In this document: positions 1 to 6,263 of the stretch, piece after piece
Position numbering within the stretch: position 1 is the stretch's first letter
How the letters are laid out: every line of letters begins with the position of its first letter
Source: an uncultured Christensenellaceae bacterium
GTDB taxonomy: Bacteria; Bacillota; Clostridia; Christensenellales; CAG-314
Length of the DNA stretch: 6,322 bases
Reading direction: 5' to 3'
Assembly: GCA_910586905.1 (NCBI GenBank)
Contig: CAJUIV010000008.1
Coordinates: 48,150-54,471, forward strand
The notes under the pieces: generated by a model
The model's input: the letters and a program-made list of their open reading frames with translations, nothing else
What the model was told of the DNA's origin: nothing
The model's database searches: none
Position numbers and translations under genes: made by a program

Positions 1-1
1 A

Positions 2-37
2 GTTTTAGTTCTATATGAAATTACACTATTCTCAAAC
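2..37 (-). CRISPR. Leader-proximal CRISPR repeat; array truncated by window edge
   Basis: This is one 36-nt repeat, read on the minus strand as GTTTGAGAATAGTG... and ending ...GAACTAAAAC. The length and the GTTT/AAAC ends are typical of type II-A repeats. The orientation is set by three things: the tracrRNA anti-repeat at 6239-6265 complements the 5' part of this strand, the leader motif ATTTGAG abuts the GTTTGAG end, and the cas genes run the same way. Position 1 is the only visible base of the first (newest) spacer. Only one repeat copy is in the window, so calling it an array rests on the match to the tracrRNA and on the leader context. Repeat nucleotides 1-7 and 10-24 pair with the tracrRNA, and nucleotides 15-28 also pair perfectly with the leader element at 74-87. 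Confidence 0.93.
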
Positions 38-44
38 CTCAAAT
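38..44 (-). promoter_or_regulatory. Leader-anchoring motif ATTTGAG at the leader-repeat junction
   Basis: The minus strand reads ATTTGAG immediately before the first repeat. ATTTGAG at this position is a known conserved leader motif in one group of type II-A systems, where it is needed for polarized spacer integration by Cas1-Cas2. The repeat itself begins GTTTGAG, so the junction is a near-perfect 7-nt tandem duplication (6 of 7 identical). Confidence 0.8.
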
Positions 45-73
45 TCGAAAACTTTGACGATTACCAGTCGCAT

Positions 74-87
74 TAATTTCATATAGA
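74..87 (-). repeat. Anti-repeat-like element in the leader
   Basis: The minus strand reads TCTATATGAAATTA, the exact reverse complement of repeat nucleotides 15-28 (window positions 23-10), a 14-bp perfect inverted repeat with 50 nt between the arms. It lies at the very start of the predicted leader transcript. Leader RNA could therefore fold onto the first repeat, or onto later repeats, as a stem-loop. Leader-repeat pairing of this kind has been reported for S. pyogenes CRISPR-Cas9, where it favours processing of the newest crRNA. A similar role here is inferred. The element lacks the lower-stem half and the nexus, so it is not a second tracrRNA. Confidence 0.75.
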
Positions 88-94
88 TACATGT

Positions 95-123
95 ATTTTA
101 ACAAATACGAATAAAAAAAGCAA
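95..123 (-). promoter_or_regulatory. Leader (pre-crRNA) promoter
   Basis: On the minus strand, TTGCTT (123-118) and TAAAAT (100-95) are separated by exactly 17 nt, a good sigma-70/sigma-A type match (4 of 6 and 5 of 6 to consensus). The expected start is A at about position 88, which gives a transcript beginning AUCUAUAUGAAAUUA before it runs through the leader into the repeat. The -10 box and initial transcribed region resemble those of the tracrRNA gene. Confidence 0.65.
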
Positions 124-129
124 TAACAT

Positions 130-804
130 TTACTTATTAGGAAAATACTCGCACATATCCTCGTCGCAAAATAAAACTTTTTCACAATTAAGTTTTTTCT
201 TACAATGGCTTTCTATACATAAAACGTTAATACAATTTTGCTCGCAATGATTAAAAAACGCATCTAAAAGCTCTATTTCTAAATAACTTCGCAAATTTAC
301 ACAAACTATCACTTTGATAACGGTTAGTCTCGATAACAACGTAACGTAGTCCATCAATTTTTCGCATAGATTTTCCGATTCGTCCAAAAAAGAAATACCG
401 ACGCTTTTAAGTATTATTCCTAAATCAACGTTACATACTCTGGTCGGGAAATCAACGTCCGCAGTCAAATTGTTTAAATACCCCGTAATTGCGCTGATTA
501 TTTCATGCGTACTTACAGTATGATGTTCGTCAAAAGCCGTTTGTTTTAACTTTTCCTGTAAAATATTAGACGACTTTTTATCGTTAATACCGACATTATG
601 AAAATCAATCAAACACATTACGTACTTAGATAAATCCAAACGTTTGCCGTCGTATAAAAACCAACCTCCGTCTGTGTTTTCCGACGGCGCGTAAAAATCA
701 CGTGTTAAACGCGCGAACTGGCGCGGACTTTCACACACCAAGCTCCATACGGCGCTTTCATCAAAATCTATAGAGTTTTCCAAATTATAATGAGATAACT
801 TCAT
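130..804 (-). CDS. csn2: Csn2, type II-A spacer-acquisition protein
   Basis: This 224-residue protein matches the usual length of canonical short Csn2 (about 220 residues) and sits in the diagnostic position, last in a cas9-cas1-cas2-csn2 operon and next to the leader. The family forms calcium-dependent tetrameric rings that thread onto double-stranded DNA ends and assist Cas1-Cas2-Cas9 in acquiring spacers, with no known catalytic activity. Visible family-like features are the KLSHYNLE opening, the KYVMCLIDFHNVGIND stretch near residues 60-76, an acidic middle helix (ESENLCEKLMDYVTLLSRL), and the strand IKVIVCVNLRSYLE followed by INVLCIESH. Its ATG overlaps the cas2 stop as ATGA. No Shine-Dalgarno sequence is seen, so translational coupling to cas2 is likely. 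Sequence divergence is usual for Csn2, so the call rests partly on context. Confidence 0.92.
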   Translation of the reverse strand: MKLSHYNLENSIDFDESAVWSLVCESPRQFARLTRDFYAPSENTDGGWFLYDGKRLDLSKYVMCLIDFHNVGINDKKSSNILQEKLKQTAFDEHHTVSTHEIISAITGYLNNLTADVDFPTRVCNVDLGIILKSVGISFLDESENLCEKLMDYVTLLSRLTVIKVIVCVNLRSYLEIELLDAFFNHCEQNCINVLCIESHCKKKLNCEKVLFCDEDMCEYFPNK

Positions 805-1121
805 ACTAATATATATTTGTCGGTAGAATCGATAACATGACTGCTGCTTTCACCAACCAAATAGACTGTATCGGCAAATTGTTTTTCGGTTATTACCAAC
901 ATTTGTACCAAACCTTTTGACGGAATATTAACTTGCAGACGGCGTTTGACTAATTCGACCGTAGAACCGTTTAACGCCAATTTAGAATAAACCGATTGCT
1001 GCATCATAGCAAAACCTTCTTTGATAAGAAAATTCCTAAATTGTCTATAAGCAGTCTTATCTGCGTTAGTCTCGGTTGGCAAGTCAAAAAACACCAAAAT
1101 TCTCATAAATCTGTATATCAT
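801..1121 (-). CDS. cas2: CRISPR-associated endoribonuclease-fold Cas2
   Basis: The 106-residue product has the normal size of Cas2. It opens MIYRFMRILVFFDLPTET, the first beta strand of the ferredoxin-like fold, with the conserved acidic residue (D13) directly after the strand. This is followed by the type II-A signature region YRQFRNFLIKEGFAMMQQSVYSK and then VLVITEKQF-like sequence (here MLVITEKQFADTVYLVGE). In the adaptation complex a Cas2 dimer bridges two Cas1 dimers and holds the prespacer. Nuclease activity is not needed for integration in studied systems. The start at 1121 is preferred over Met6 because conserved residues precede Met6 and because the ATG overlaps the cas1 stop (ATGA). 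The stop overlaps csn2 in the same way. No Shine-Dalgarno sequence is visible upstream. Confidence 0.97.
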   Translation of the reverse strand: MIYRFMRILVFFDLPTETNADKTAYRQFRNFLIKEGFAMMQQSVYSKLALNGSTVELVKRRLQVNIPSKGLVQMLVITEKQFADTVYLVGESSSHVIDSTDKYILV

Positions 1122-1987
1122 ACCGAATAAAATTGCAGCAAATTAACGTCGCCGTTTTCGATTGCCGCTAAAGTTTTTTTGACGTATAAACCTATAGCGT
1201 TATTGAGAGAATAACGTTTACCGTCAAACGTAACTTCTTTGTTTACCAACTGTTGTAAAATATGTTTTTGCTCTTTAGTAAAAACTTTTACGTCCATTCG
1301 CAATACCTCTCTGTCCACTAACGGTCTAAAAGGTTCCATCAAATCGCAGCTTAAATTAAAATGATTAAATTCGTTTTTATGCTTTATACCCAAATTGGCC
1401 GAATATCCGCACGCGGACACATCCCGATTAAACGCTGAAAGCAAAATGCTGTATCCGTAGTCCAAAGCGGCGTTAACGTCGGTTTCCGCTTTACGAGTAA
1501 AATCGTTGCCGAATACGGCGTTGAAATACACTTTTGCGGCATGTCCTTCACGATTTGTAACGTCGTCGCTTTTAAGTTCTTTGATATAATTAAACAACAT
1601 ACCCGATTGTTCGTTTAAGCCGCGCTCCTGTAGAACTAACATTTGCTGATAAATTTTATGCCGGACTATCTCCGTCCAAATCGCTTGTTTATTTTCTTCT
1701 TTCCAGCCAATCTGTTTGCGTAAGCAACCGCTCGTATCGTATCTTAGCGACGTGGGAGTAAGCTCGAAAAGAGGATTGTGCTTTTCGTCGCAAAATATCA
1801 CTTTTATTTTGCGACGGGTTAACTCGCACAATAAGCTTGCGGTAACCGCCACGGCGGTGCTTTCTACTATAACTATGGAAATCTCCGACATATGTATTTT
1901 GACGGTTTCTTCTCCTCGGCACACCAAATAATCCAGTCTGTGTTCCAATTTACATCGGTTTGTAACCGTTACGACGCGCCAACTCAT
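1118..1987 (-). CDS. cas1: CRISPR integrase Cas1 (type II)
   Basis: Cas1 is the metal-dependent integrase that inserts prespacers at the leader end of the array. The start is set at ATG 1987, giving 289 residues beginning MSWRVVTVTNRCKLEHRLDY, the typical type II Cas1 opening. A longer frame reaching 2065 only runs into the 3' end of cas9. Type II hallmarks include KIHMSEISIVIVESTAV (30-46) and RRKIKVIFCDEKHNP (58-72). The metal-binding catalytic triad is present: E147 in NREGHA, H203 in GIKHKNEF and E218 in CDLMEPFRP, matching E149/H205/E220 of the S. pyogenes protein by motif alignment. One base separates the start from the cas9 stop, and no clear Shine-Dalgarno sequence precedes it, suggesting translation coupled to cas9. 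The 3' end overlaps cas2 by ATGA. Confidence 0.97.
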   Translation of the reverse strand: MSWRVVTVTNRCKLEHRLDYLVCRGEETVKIHMSEISIVIVESTAVAVTASLLCELTRRKIKVIFCDEKHNPLFELTPTSLRYDTSGCLRKQIGWKEENKQAIWTEIVRHKIYQQMLVLQERGLNEQSGMLFNYIKELKSDDVTNREGHAAKVYFNAVFGNDFTRKAETDVNAALDYGYSILLSAFNRDVSACGYSANLGIKHKNEFNHFNLSCDLMEPFRPLVDREVLRMDVKVFTKEQKHILQQLVNKEVTFDGKRYSLNNAIGLYVKKTLAAIENGDVNLLQFYSV

Positions 1988-1988
1988 T

Positions 1989-4900
1989 TTACTTATCGAA
2001 AACGGAAAGAGGAATTTTCTTTTCGAACAACCCCGAAACCGAACGGTGAACGACACTAATTTCATCTAAATTGTCTAACGTTGACTGCGTTAAAATTTTA
2101 CCGCAGGTTTTTCCCTCGCCCAAAAGGGACAGATCGCTTGCAAGCGCATTACACTGAAGAACCTTGCAGATTTCGCCTAGCACAACGCACTGTTTTTCTA
2201 CGGACAGTTCTTTAAACTTGTCCATCAAATTTGTAGCAGACAATTTCTTTGCAAAAGATACCAAACTGCCCGACCCTGCGTATTTAGGTGAAAGAAGCGT
2301 ATCAACTACGCTGTTGTACAGTATGAGGTTCTGCTCCTCGCTTACGCCGTCTTTATCGCAAATTTTGTAATCGGCGTTCTTTTTACGTTTTTCCAAAACG
2401 TTTATGACCTTTTTCAGGTAACGTTCGGTTTCCTCATCCTGAACGTTTTGCTGCGCTAAACGCCAAACTAATCGGTTTCCCGTCATTCCGGCAAGAGTAA
2501 GCCTTGTTCCTTTAAATTCGAACATGGTATGTATCTTTATTTTATCAAGCAAAATTATCGGTTCGGTAAGTCCGAAATTTTCACAGTATTCAACGCGACT
2601 TGCATCGTCTGTAAGCATATGAGCATCCTTTGCCGTAACGCCCAAAAACTTATATTTAACTTTCTCTACCGTACATTTCTTCCTTTCCTTACGCTCCACA
2701 TATTTTACTAGCATATAATACGTTCGGCTTTCGCTGTTGTATCCGCCGTACTTAGACGTTTGAGACATCTTTGCGCGTTTACCGCAGTTTGATGAACAAT
2801 TTTTCAGAGGCACCAAATTCTTTTCGCCTTTTTCGTCTTTCTTTTCTATTGTAGCGTTAAATAACGCGCCTTTTGCGACCTTGCTTTCTCTCGTAAACAA
2901 TACGGCGTTGCTACGCATCGTTTTCTCTACCTGTGCCATAGTACCGTTATCGCCCGCTATCCACGCAGTAACTTTTTGCGTTTTAACGTCGCACTCATAT
3001 ATTTTCGCGCTGGAAGTAAGTTTTTCCGTAGGATGTTCCTTGACCCAATATTTTGCGTTATGTCCGTAACGAACGTTGAAAGTGTTCCCTACGACTATAT
3101 TTAAATACGCGTCCTTTGCGTGATGTAAATCGTTAAGTTCGCGGCACTTTACAAAACGCGGAACGGAGACTTCACCTATGCGTTTAGGTAAAGCTCGAAA
3201 ATCGCTTACGTTACTTGCCTTCGACCAAACAATTTCACTGTCGGCAAACACCCGTTTAAGTACGCCTATTACTTCCTTAGTGCTTTGACGAGTTTCTACG
3301 AGCTGACGGTTGATAAAGTCTGCCATTTCGTCATCGCGCAACTCTGTCGTTCTCGTTAAACGCTTGTACTTTTCCTCTGTCATAAGTCCTTGCGCGCGTA
3401 ATGTTTTCCAAAGCGCCTTAACCTTTGGATTATTACGGATTTTTTCGCTTATAGGATAATCGTCCCTTTTAACAGCATTTTGAGGACGGTAAGTCAGCAC
3501 GAGATTATTGTGGATACTGTCGTCCTTAACTTTGCTGCGTGGATAAATATGGTCTTTATCATAGAGTTCCAAATGGTTATAATCGATAGGTTCTCCGGTA
3601 TACGCGTCCAAACCGTTTTGCAGAAAATACAAATACAATTTTTGATTTTGTAATTTTTCTTTGCGTTCGCCTACCTTAACGAATTTATCGTACACGTCCT
3701 CGGCTAACGAAGCGTCGTTTTGCCTGCGGATGTCTTCGAAAACTTTTTTAAGCTGTTCGTAACGCGAAGTTGTACGTTTCCTTTCTTCAAGTTTATCTTT
3801 TTTCGAGTCCGAACCGCGGGCGACTTCTACGAATATTTTAGATGGAGCGCAGCCCAAAATACCGCGCAATTCCTTGACAACGGTCAGCGCTTGCCATATC
3901 TGTTTTTTTACGGCGGGAGAACAGTACAATTTCCCTACTATACTGTAAGAGATTTCTTCGTAAGACTTATTATTTTCCGAATCAAACGCTTTTGAAAAAC
4001 CGTATACTTCGTCGTTCCACAACTCCATAAAATTGAGCGTAGTATCGCGTAAAACGTCCATCACCGACAGTGAATTAACTTCGCCCGTTTCGGGATTCGT
4101 TCCGAATTTAGTGATTAGAAACTTTTGCGAACAGCGTCCCCAGCCTTTGCACGTTAACCCTTTTATACGTTTGATTTGTTCTTTTTGTAAATACTTATAA
4201 TTTTTAACAAGCCACTTCTCTAAATTGCTTTTTTCGGAACCGGAAATCGTCGCGTATTTTACAATTTCTTCTATGTCTTTTAAATTTTCCAGAACGGCTT
4301 GCTTTGAACCGAATATTTGTACAAATTGATAAAACGTCCTGCGATGAACCGTTGCCCCGTCGTCAAAGCCTTCTATTTGCAAATCGTCGTCGTTTTGCGC
4401 AACGTTTTCCTCAATCAACCAACGTTTTAAAAATTTTTTAGATAATTTGTTTGCTCCCGTTTCGGCATAATAATCCGATAGTCTTTGTTTAAGAGAAACG
4501 GGTATCGGTTCGCAGTTGATTTTTATCTTATTAACGATATTTAAAAAAACGTATTCTTCGTACAGCAGACTGCATTTAGGCAAAACTTTTTCTTCAGGAA
4601 AGTATGAACAAGCGTTCGTCATACGCTCGATAAAATTACGTTCGGTTTGCTCCAAATCGATTTTTTGTTCGTAATTCCAAGGCATGATTCGCCCGTCGTC
4701 CTTTTTGACAATCCAATATTTTCCGCTACTGTTATTTACAGGTCCAACGTAGTACGGCATACGGAAAGTTAAAAGCGAACGGATTTTGACGCGAGCGGAA
4801 ATTCCGTCTTCGTCTTTTTCGTTTAAAAACGCATATTCCGAGTATTTAGACGCGTTTTCCAAAATAGCGTCCAGTTCCGCCAAATTTAGCTGATACGGCA

Positions 4901-6197
4901 AAGTAGCATTGTTTTTACTTACCTGTTTAGGCATAAACTCTTTCTTCTCGATATCTGTCAGTATTCGTTTGGATACCTCGTCTTGCATTGCCGTTTCAGA
5001 CGAACTTAACACTTCTTTTACATACTTTATAAAATCATCGTATTCACGGGAATTCGACTTGACTTCCAATACTACTTTTTTGCCGTTTTTTCTGCCGAAC
5101 GAAACTCTGCCGCTGTACGCAGTATAATTCGTATGATTGTTATCAGACGCATTACGGAACATATCGTCGTACTTTTCTTTTGAAAAATACTTGCGTAAAA
5201 CGTATTTTAACGCTTTTAAATCATCTTCATGTTTTTTATACTTTTCCGCCATGCCTTGCGATAAATACTTGTGATTACCCAAAATCGCTTTGAATTGCGA
5301 GTAATCGAACAATAGCTTTGCGTTTTCTATCAAAACGTAATCGTCCTGCAAGGCTTCTCTTAAAGCGGTTTCCTGATTTTCCCAATCGCCGTCAAAGCAT
5401 ATTTTCAATTTCTCGTCGTCGCATTCGACCGGCAAATCTTTTACGCTGACGCTGCAACCTGCTACGAGTTTTAAAACAGTAAAAAACTTCTTGTTATGTT
5501 TTTCAACTGAAAAACATTCCGCTAAACTATTTGCCTTCGTTGTTTTTCCTACATTTTGTACTAATAACTCGCGGAAACTATCCGTTTTGCTCAAATCGAA
5601 ACAATCGTTGCAATTAGACTCATCCCTATCCGCAAGATAACGTTTTATTTCTTCTATCGGCATAGCGATATTTTCTACGGCGTTCATACTTTCGCCTTCG
5701 ATTAAAAAATGTCCGCGGTACTTTACGATATGATGTAGCGCGAGATAAACCATACGAGGGTCCGGATTTGCTTCTGACATCATAGCTGCGCGAAGATGAT
5801 AAACCGTTTTATATTTTTTGTGAAAATCTATATCGGTAAAATTCGTGTCGCTAAATAACGAAAACTTCGTCTTTTCTCTTTTGTCTTCGCCGTACAAATT
5901 GCTATCGTCAAGCCGTGCGAAAAAATTAGAGTCTTTTGCGTTTATTGCCGGAGCGAAAATCTGTTGCAATAAATTAACGCGCAACCTACGACGTTCCAAA
6001 CGTCTGCGCGATTCGCGTTGTAATCTTCGCGCGCTTGCTTGCTGCGCTTCGTCGAATAGGCGCACTCCCCATAAGTTTTTATTATTTACCCGTAAAAGCT
6101 TATAGTTTAAGTCAGTTACAGCCCAACCTACGGAATCCGTACCGATATCTAATCCTAAATAATAATTTTGACCTTGCTGTGAAAATATTTTCTTCAT
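1989..6197 (-). CDS. cas9: Cas9, type II-A RNA-guided DNA endonuclease
   Basis: This 1402-residue, apparently intact Cas9 is close to the typical long II-A form. The domain order is visible. RuvC-I is YLGLDIGTDSVGWAV with catalytic D17. The arginine-rich bridge helix is at about 56-76 (ARRLQRESRRRLERRRLR). The REC lobe follows, containing VYLALHHIVKYRGHFL (150-165) and LLTFRMPYYVGP (475-486). RuvC-II is KIFVEVAR with E791. The HNH domain is LYDKDHIYPRSKVKDDSIHN with D882, H883 and N897, plus N907. RuvC-III is LHHAKDAYLNIVVGN with H1026 and D1029. The PAM-interacting domain includes SKYGGYNS (about 1148-1155) and ends near VVHRSVSGLFEKKIPLS. With crRNA and tracrRNA it cuts target DNA, and in II-A systems it also helps select PAM-flanked prespacers. 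The arginine pair that reads GG in S. pyogenes Cas9 is not evident. The start has a strong Shine-Dalgarno sequence at 6207-6213. Confidence 0.99.
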   Translation of the reverse strand: MKKIFSQQGQNYYLGLDIGTDSVGWAVTDLNYKLLRVNNKNLWGVRLFDEAQQASARRLQRESRRRLERRRLRVNLLQQIFAPAINAKDSNFFARLDDSNLYGEDKREKTKFSLFSDTNFTDIDFHKKYKTVYHLRAAMMSEANPDPRMVYLALHHIVKYRGHFLIEGESMNAVENIAMPIEEIKRYLADRDESNCNDCFDLSKTDSFRELLVQNVGKTTKANSLAECFSVEKHNKKFFTVLKLVAGCSVSVKDLPVECDDEKLKICFDGDWENQETALREALQDDYVLIENAKLLFDYSQFKAILGNHKYLSQGMAEKYKKHEDDLKALKYVLRKYFSKEKYDDMFRNASDNNHTNYTAYSGRVSFGRKNGKKVVLEVKSNSREYDDFIKYVKEVLSSSETAMQDEVSKRILTDIEKKEFMPKQVSKNNATLPYQLNLAELDAILENASKYSEYAFLNEKDEDGISARVKIRSLLTFRMPYYVGPVNNSSGKYWIVKKDDGRIMPWNYEQKIDLEQTERNFIERMTNACSYFPEEKVLPKCSLLYEEYVFLNIVNKIKINCEPIPVSLKQRLSDYYAETGANKLSKKFLKRWLIEENVAQNDDDLQIEGFDDGATVHRRTFYQFVQIFGSKQAVLENLKDIEEIVKYATISGSEKSNLEKWLVKNYKYLQKEQIKRIKGLTCKGWGRCSQKFLITKFGTNPETGEVNSLSVMDVLRDTTLNFMELWNDEVYGFSKAFDSENNKSYEEISYSIVGKLYCSPAVKKQIWQALTVVKELRGILGCAPSKIFVEVARGSDSKKDKLEERKRTTSRYEQLKKVFEDIRRQNDASLAEDVYDKFVKVGERKEKLQNQKLYLYFLQNGLDAYTGEPIDYNHLELYDKDHIYPRSKVKDDSIHNNLVLTYRPQNAVKRDDYPISEKIRNNPKVKALWKTLRAQGLMTEEKYKRLTRTTELRDDEMADFINRQLVETRQSTKEVIGVLKRVFADSEIVWSKASNVSDFRALPKRIGEVSVPRFVKCRELNDLHHAKDAYLNIVVGNTFNVRYGHNAKYWVKEHPTEKLTSSAKIYECDVKTQKVTAWIAGDNGTMAQVEKTMRSNAVLFTRESKVAKGALFNATIEKKDEKGEKNLVPLKNCSSNCGKRAKMSQTSKYGGYNSESRTYYMLVKYVERKERKKCTVEKVKYKFLGVTAKDAHMLTDDASRVEYCENFGLTEPIILLDKIKIHTMFEFKGTRLTLAGMTGNRLVWRLAQQNVQDEETERYLKKVINVLEKRKKNADYKICDKDGVSEEQNLILYNSVVDTLLSPKYAGSGSLVSFAKKLSATNLMDKFKELSVEKQCVVLGEICKVLQCNALASDLSLLGEGKTCGKILTQSTLDNLDEISVVHRSVSGLFEKKIPLSVFDK

Positions 6198-6202
6198 AAA
6201 GG

Positions 6203-6231
6203 TTGACTCCTTTGTAAAAATAATCTATAAT
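6203..6231 (+). promoter_or_regulatory. tracrRNA promoter
   Basis: TTGACT (6203-6208) and a perfect TATAAT (6226-6231) are separated by 17 nt on the plus strand, near-consensus for a housekeeping sigma factor. The expected start is A6238, so transcription begins within the anti-repeat and heads away from cas9. This is the strongest promoter in the window, consistent with the abundance usually seen for tracrRNA. Confidence 0.87.
6207..6213 (-). promoter_or_regulatory. Strong ribosome binding site of cas9
   Basis: The minus strand reads AAAGGAG, ending 9 nt before the cas9 ATG at 6197. This supports that start. It is the only convincing Shine-Dalgarno sequence in the operon: cas1, cas2 and csn2 lack one and abut or overlap the preceding gene. 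Its coordinates overlap the -35 box of the divergent tracrRNA promoter by two bases (6207-6208). Confidence 0.85.
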
Positions 6232-6234
6232 ATA

Positions 6235-6263
6235 AATATCTTTATGAAATTACACTAGTTCAA
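6235..6263 (-). promoter_or_regulatory. Candidate cas9 operon promoter (weak)
   Basis: On the minus strand, TTGAAC (6263-6258) is followed after 17 nt by GATATT (6240-6235), 4 of 6 matches in each box. Initiation near 6228 would leave a leader of about 30 nt containing the cas9 Shine-Dalgarno sequence. Other AT-rich -10 candidates lie nearby (TATATT 6234-6229, TATTAT 6232-6227) but lack good -35 partners at normal spacing. The cas9 promoter could also lie beyond the right edge. Confidence 0.35.

Larger units (their letters stand above)
38..129 (-). promoter_or_regulatory. CRISPR leader between csn2 and the first repeat
   Basis: This AT-rich stretch of 92 nt has no gene and separates the csn2 stop codon from the first repeat. 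In type II-A systems this is where the leader lies: it drives pre-crRNA transcription and directs Cas1-Cas2 integration to the first repeat. It holds a promoter (-35 at 123-118, -10 at 100-95), a 14-nt element complementary to the repeat (87-74), and the junction motif ATTTGAG (44-38). The predicted transcribed leader is about 51 nt, from position 88 to the repeat. No strong terminator follows csn2, so read-through from the cas operon into the array is possible. Confidence 0.85.

Noticed and set aside
2..37. Reading the array in the plus orientation (GTTTTAGTTC..., like S. pyogenes GTTTTAGAGC)
   Set aside because: The plus reading resembles the S. pyogenes repeat start, but the tracrRNA anti-repeat, the leader motif and the leader promoter all require the minus orientation starting GTTTGAG.
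54..70. Small hairpin in the leader (GAC...GTC around 57-69)
   Set aside because: The stem is only three base pairs, too short to support, and competes with the much longer leader-repeat pairing.
60..100. A second tracrRNA encoded in the leader
   Set aside because: The leader copies only the upper part of the anti-repeat. The lower-stem pairing, bulge and nexus hairpin are absent, and the real tracrRNA is at the right end.
111..140. Rho-independent terminator after csn2 (AATAA/TTATT stem, then a T run on the minus strand)
   Set aside because: The stem is only about 5 A-T pairs and would be very unstable. The T run is better explained as the -35/spacer region of the leader promoter.
1988..2065. 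A 26-residue N-terminal extension of cas1 from an ATG at 2065
   Set aside because: It lies wholly in the 3' end of cas9 in another frame, and the conserved type II Cas1 start MSWRVV is at 1987.
1689..5127. Several open frames of 60-91 codons inside cas1 and cas9, on both strands
   Set aside because: They lie entirely within conserved cas genes, have no recognizable domains or ribosome binding sites, and look like chance frames.
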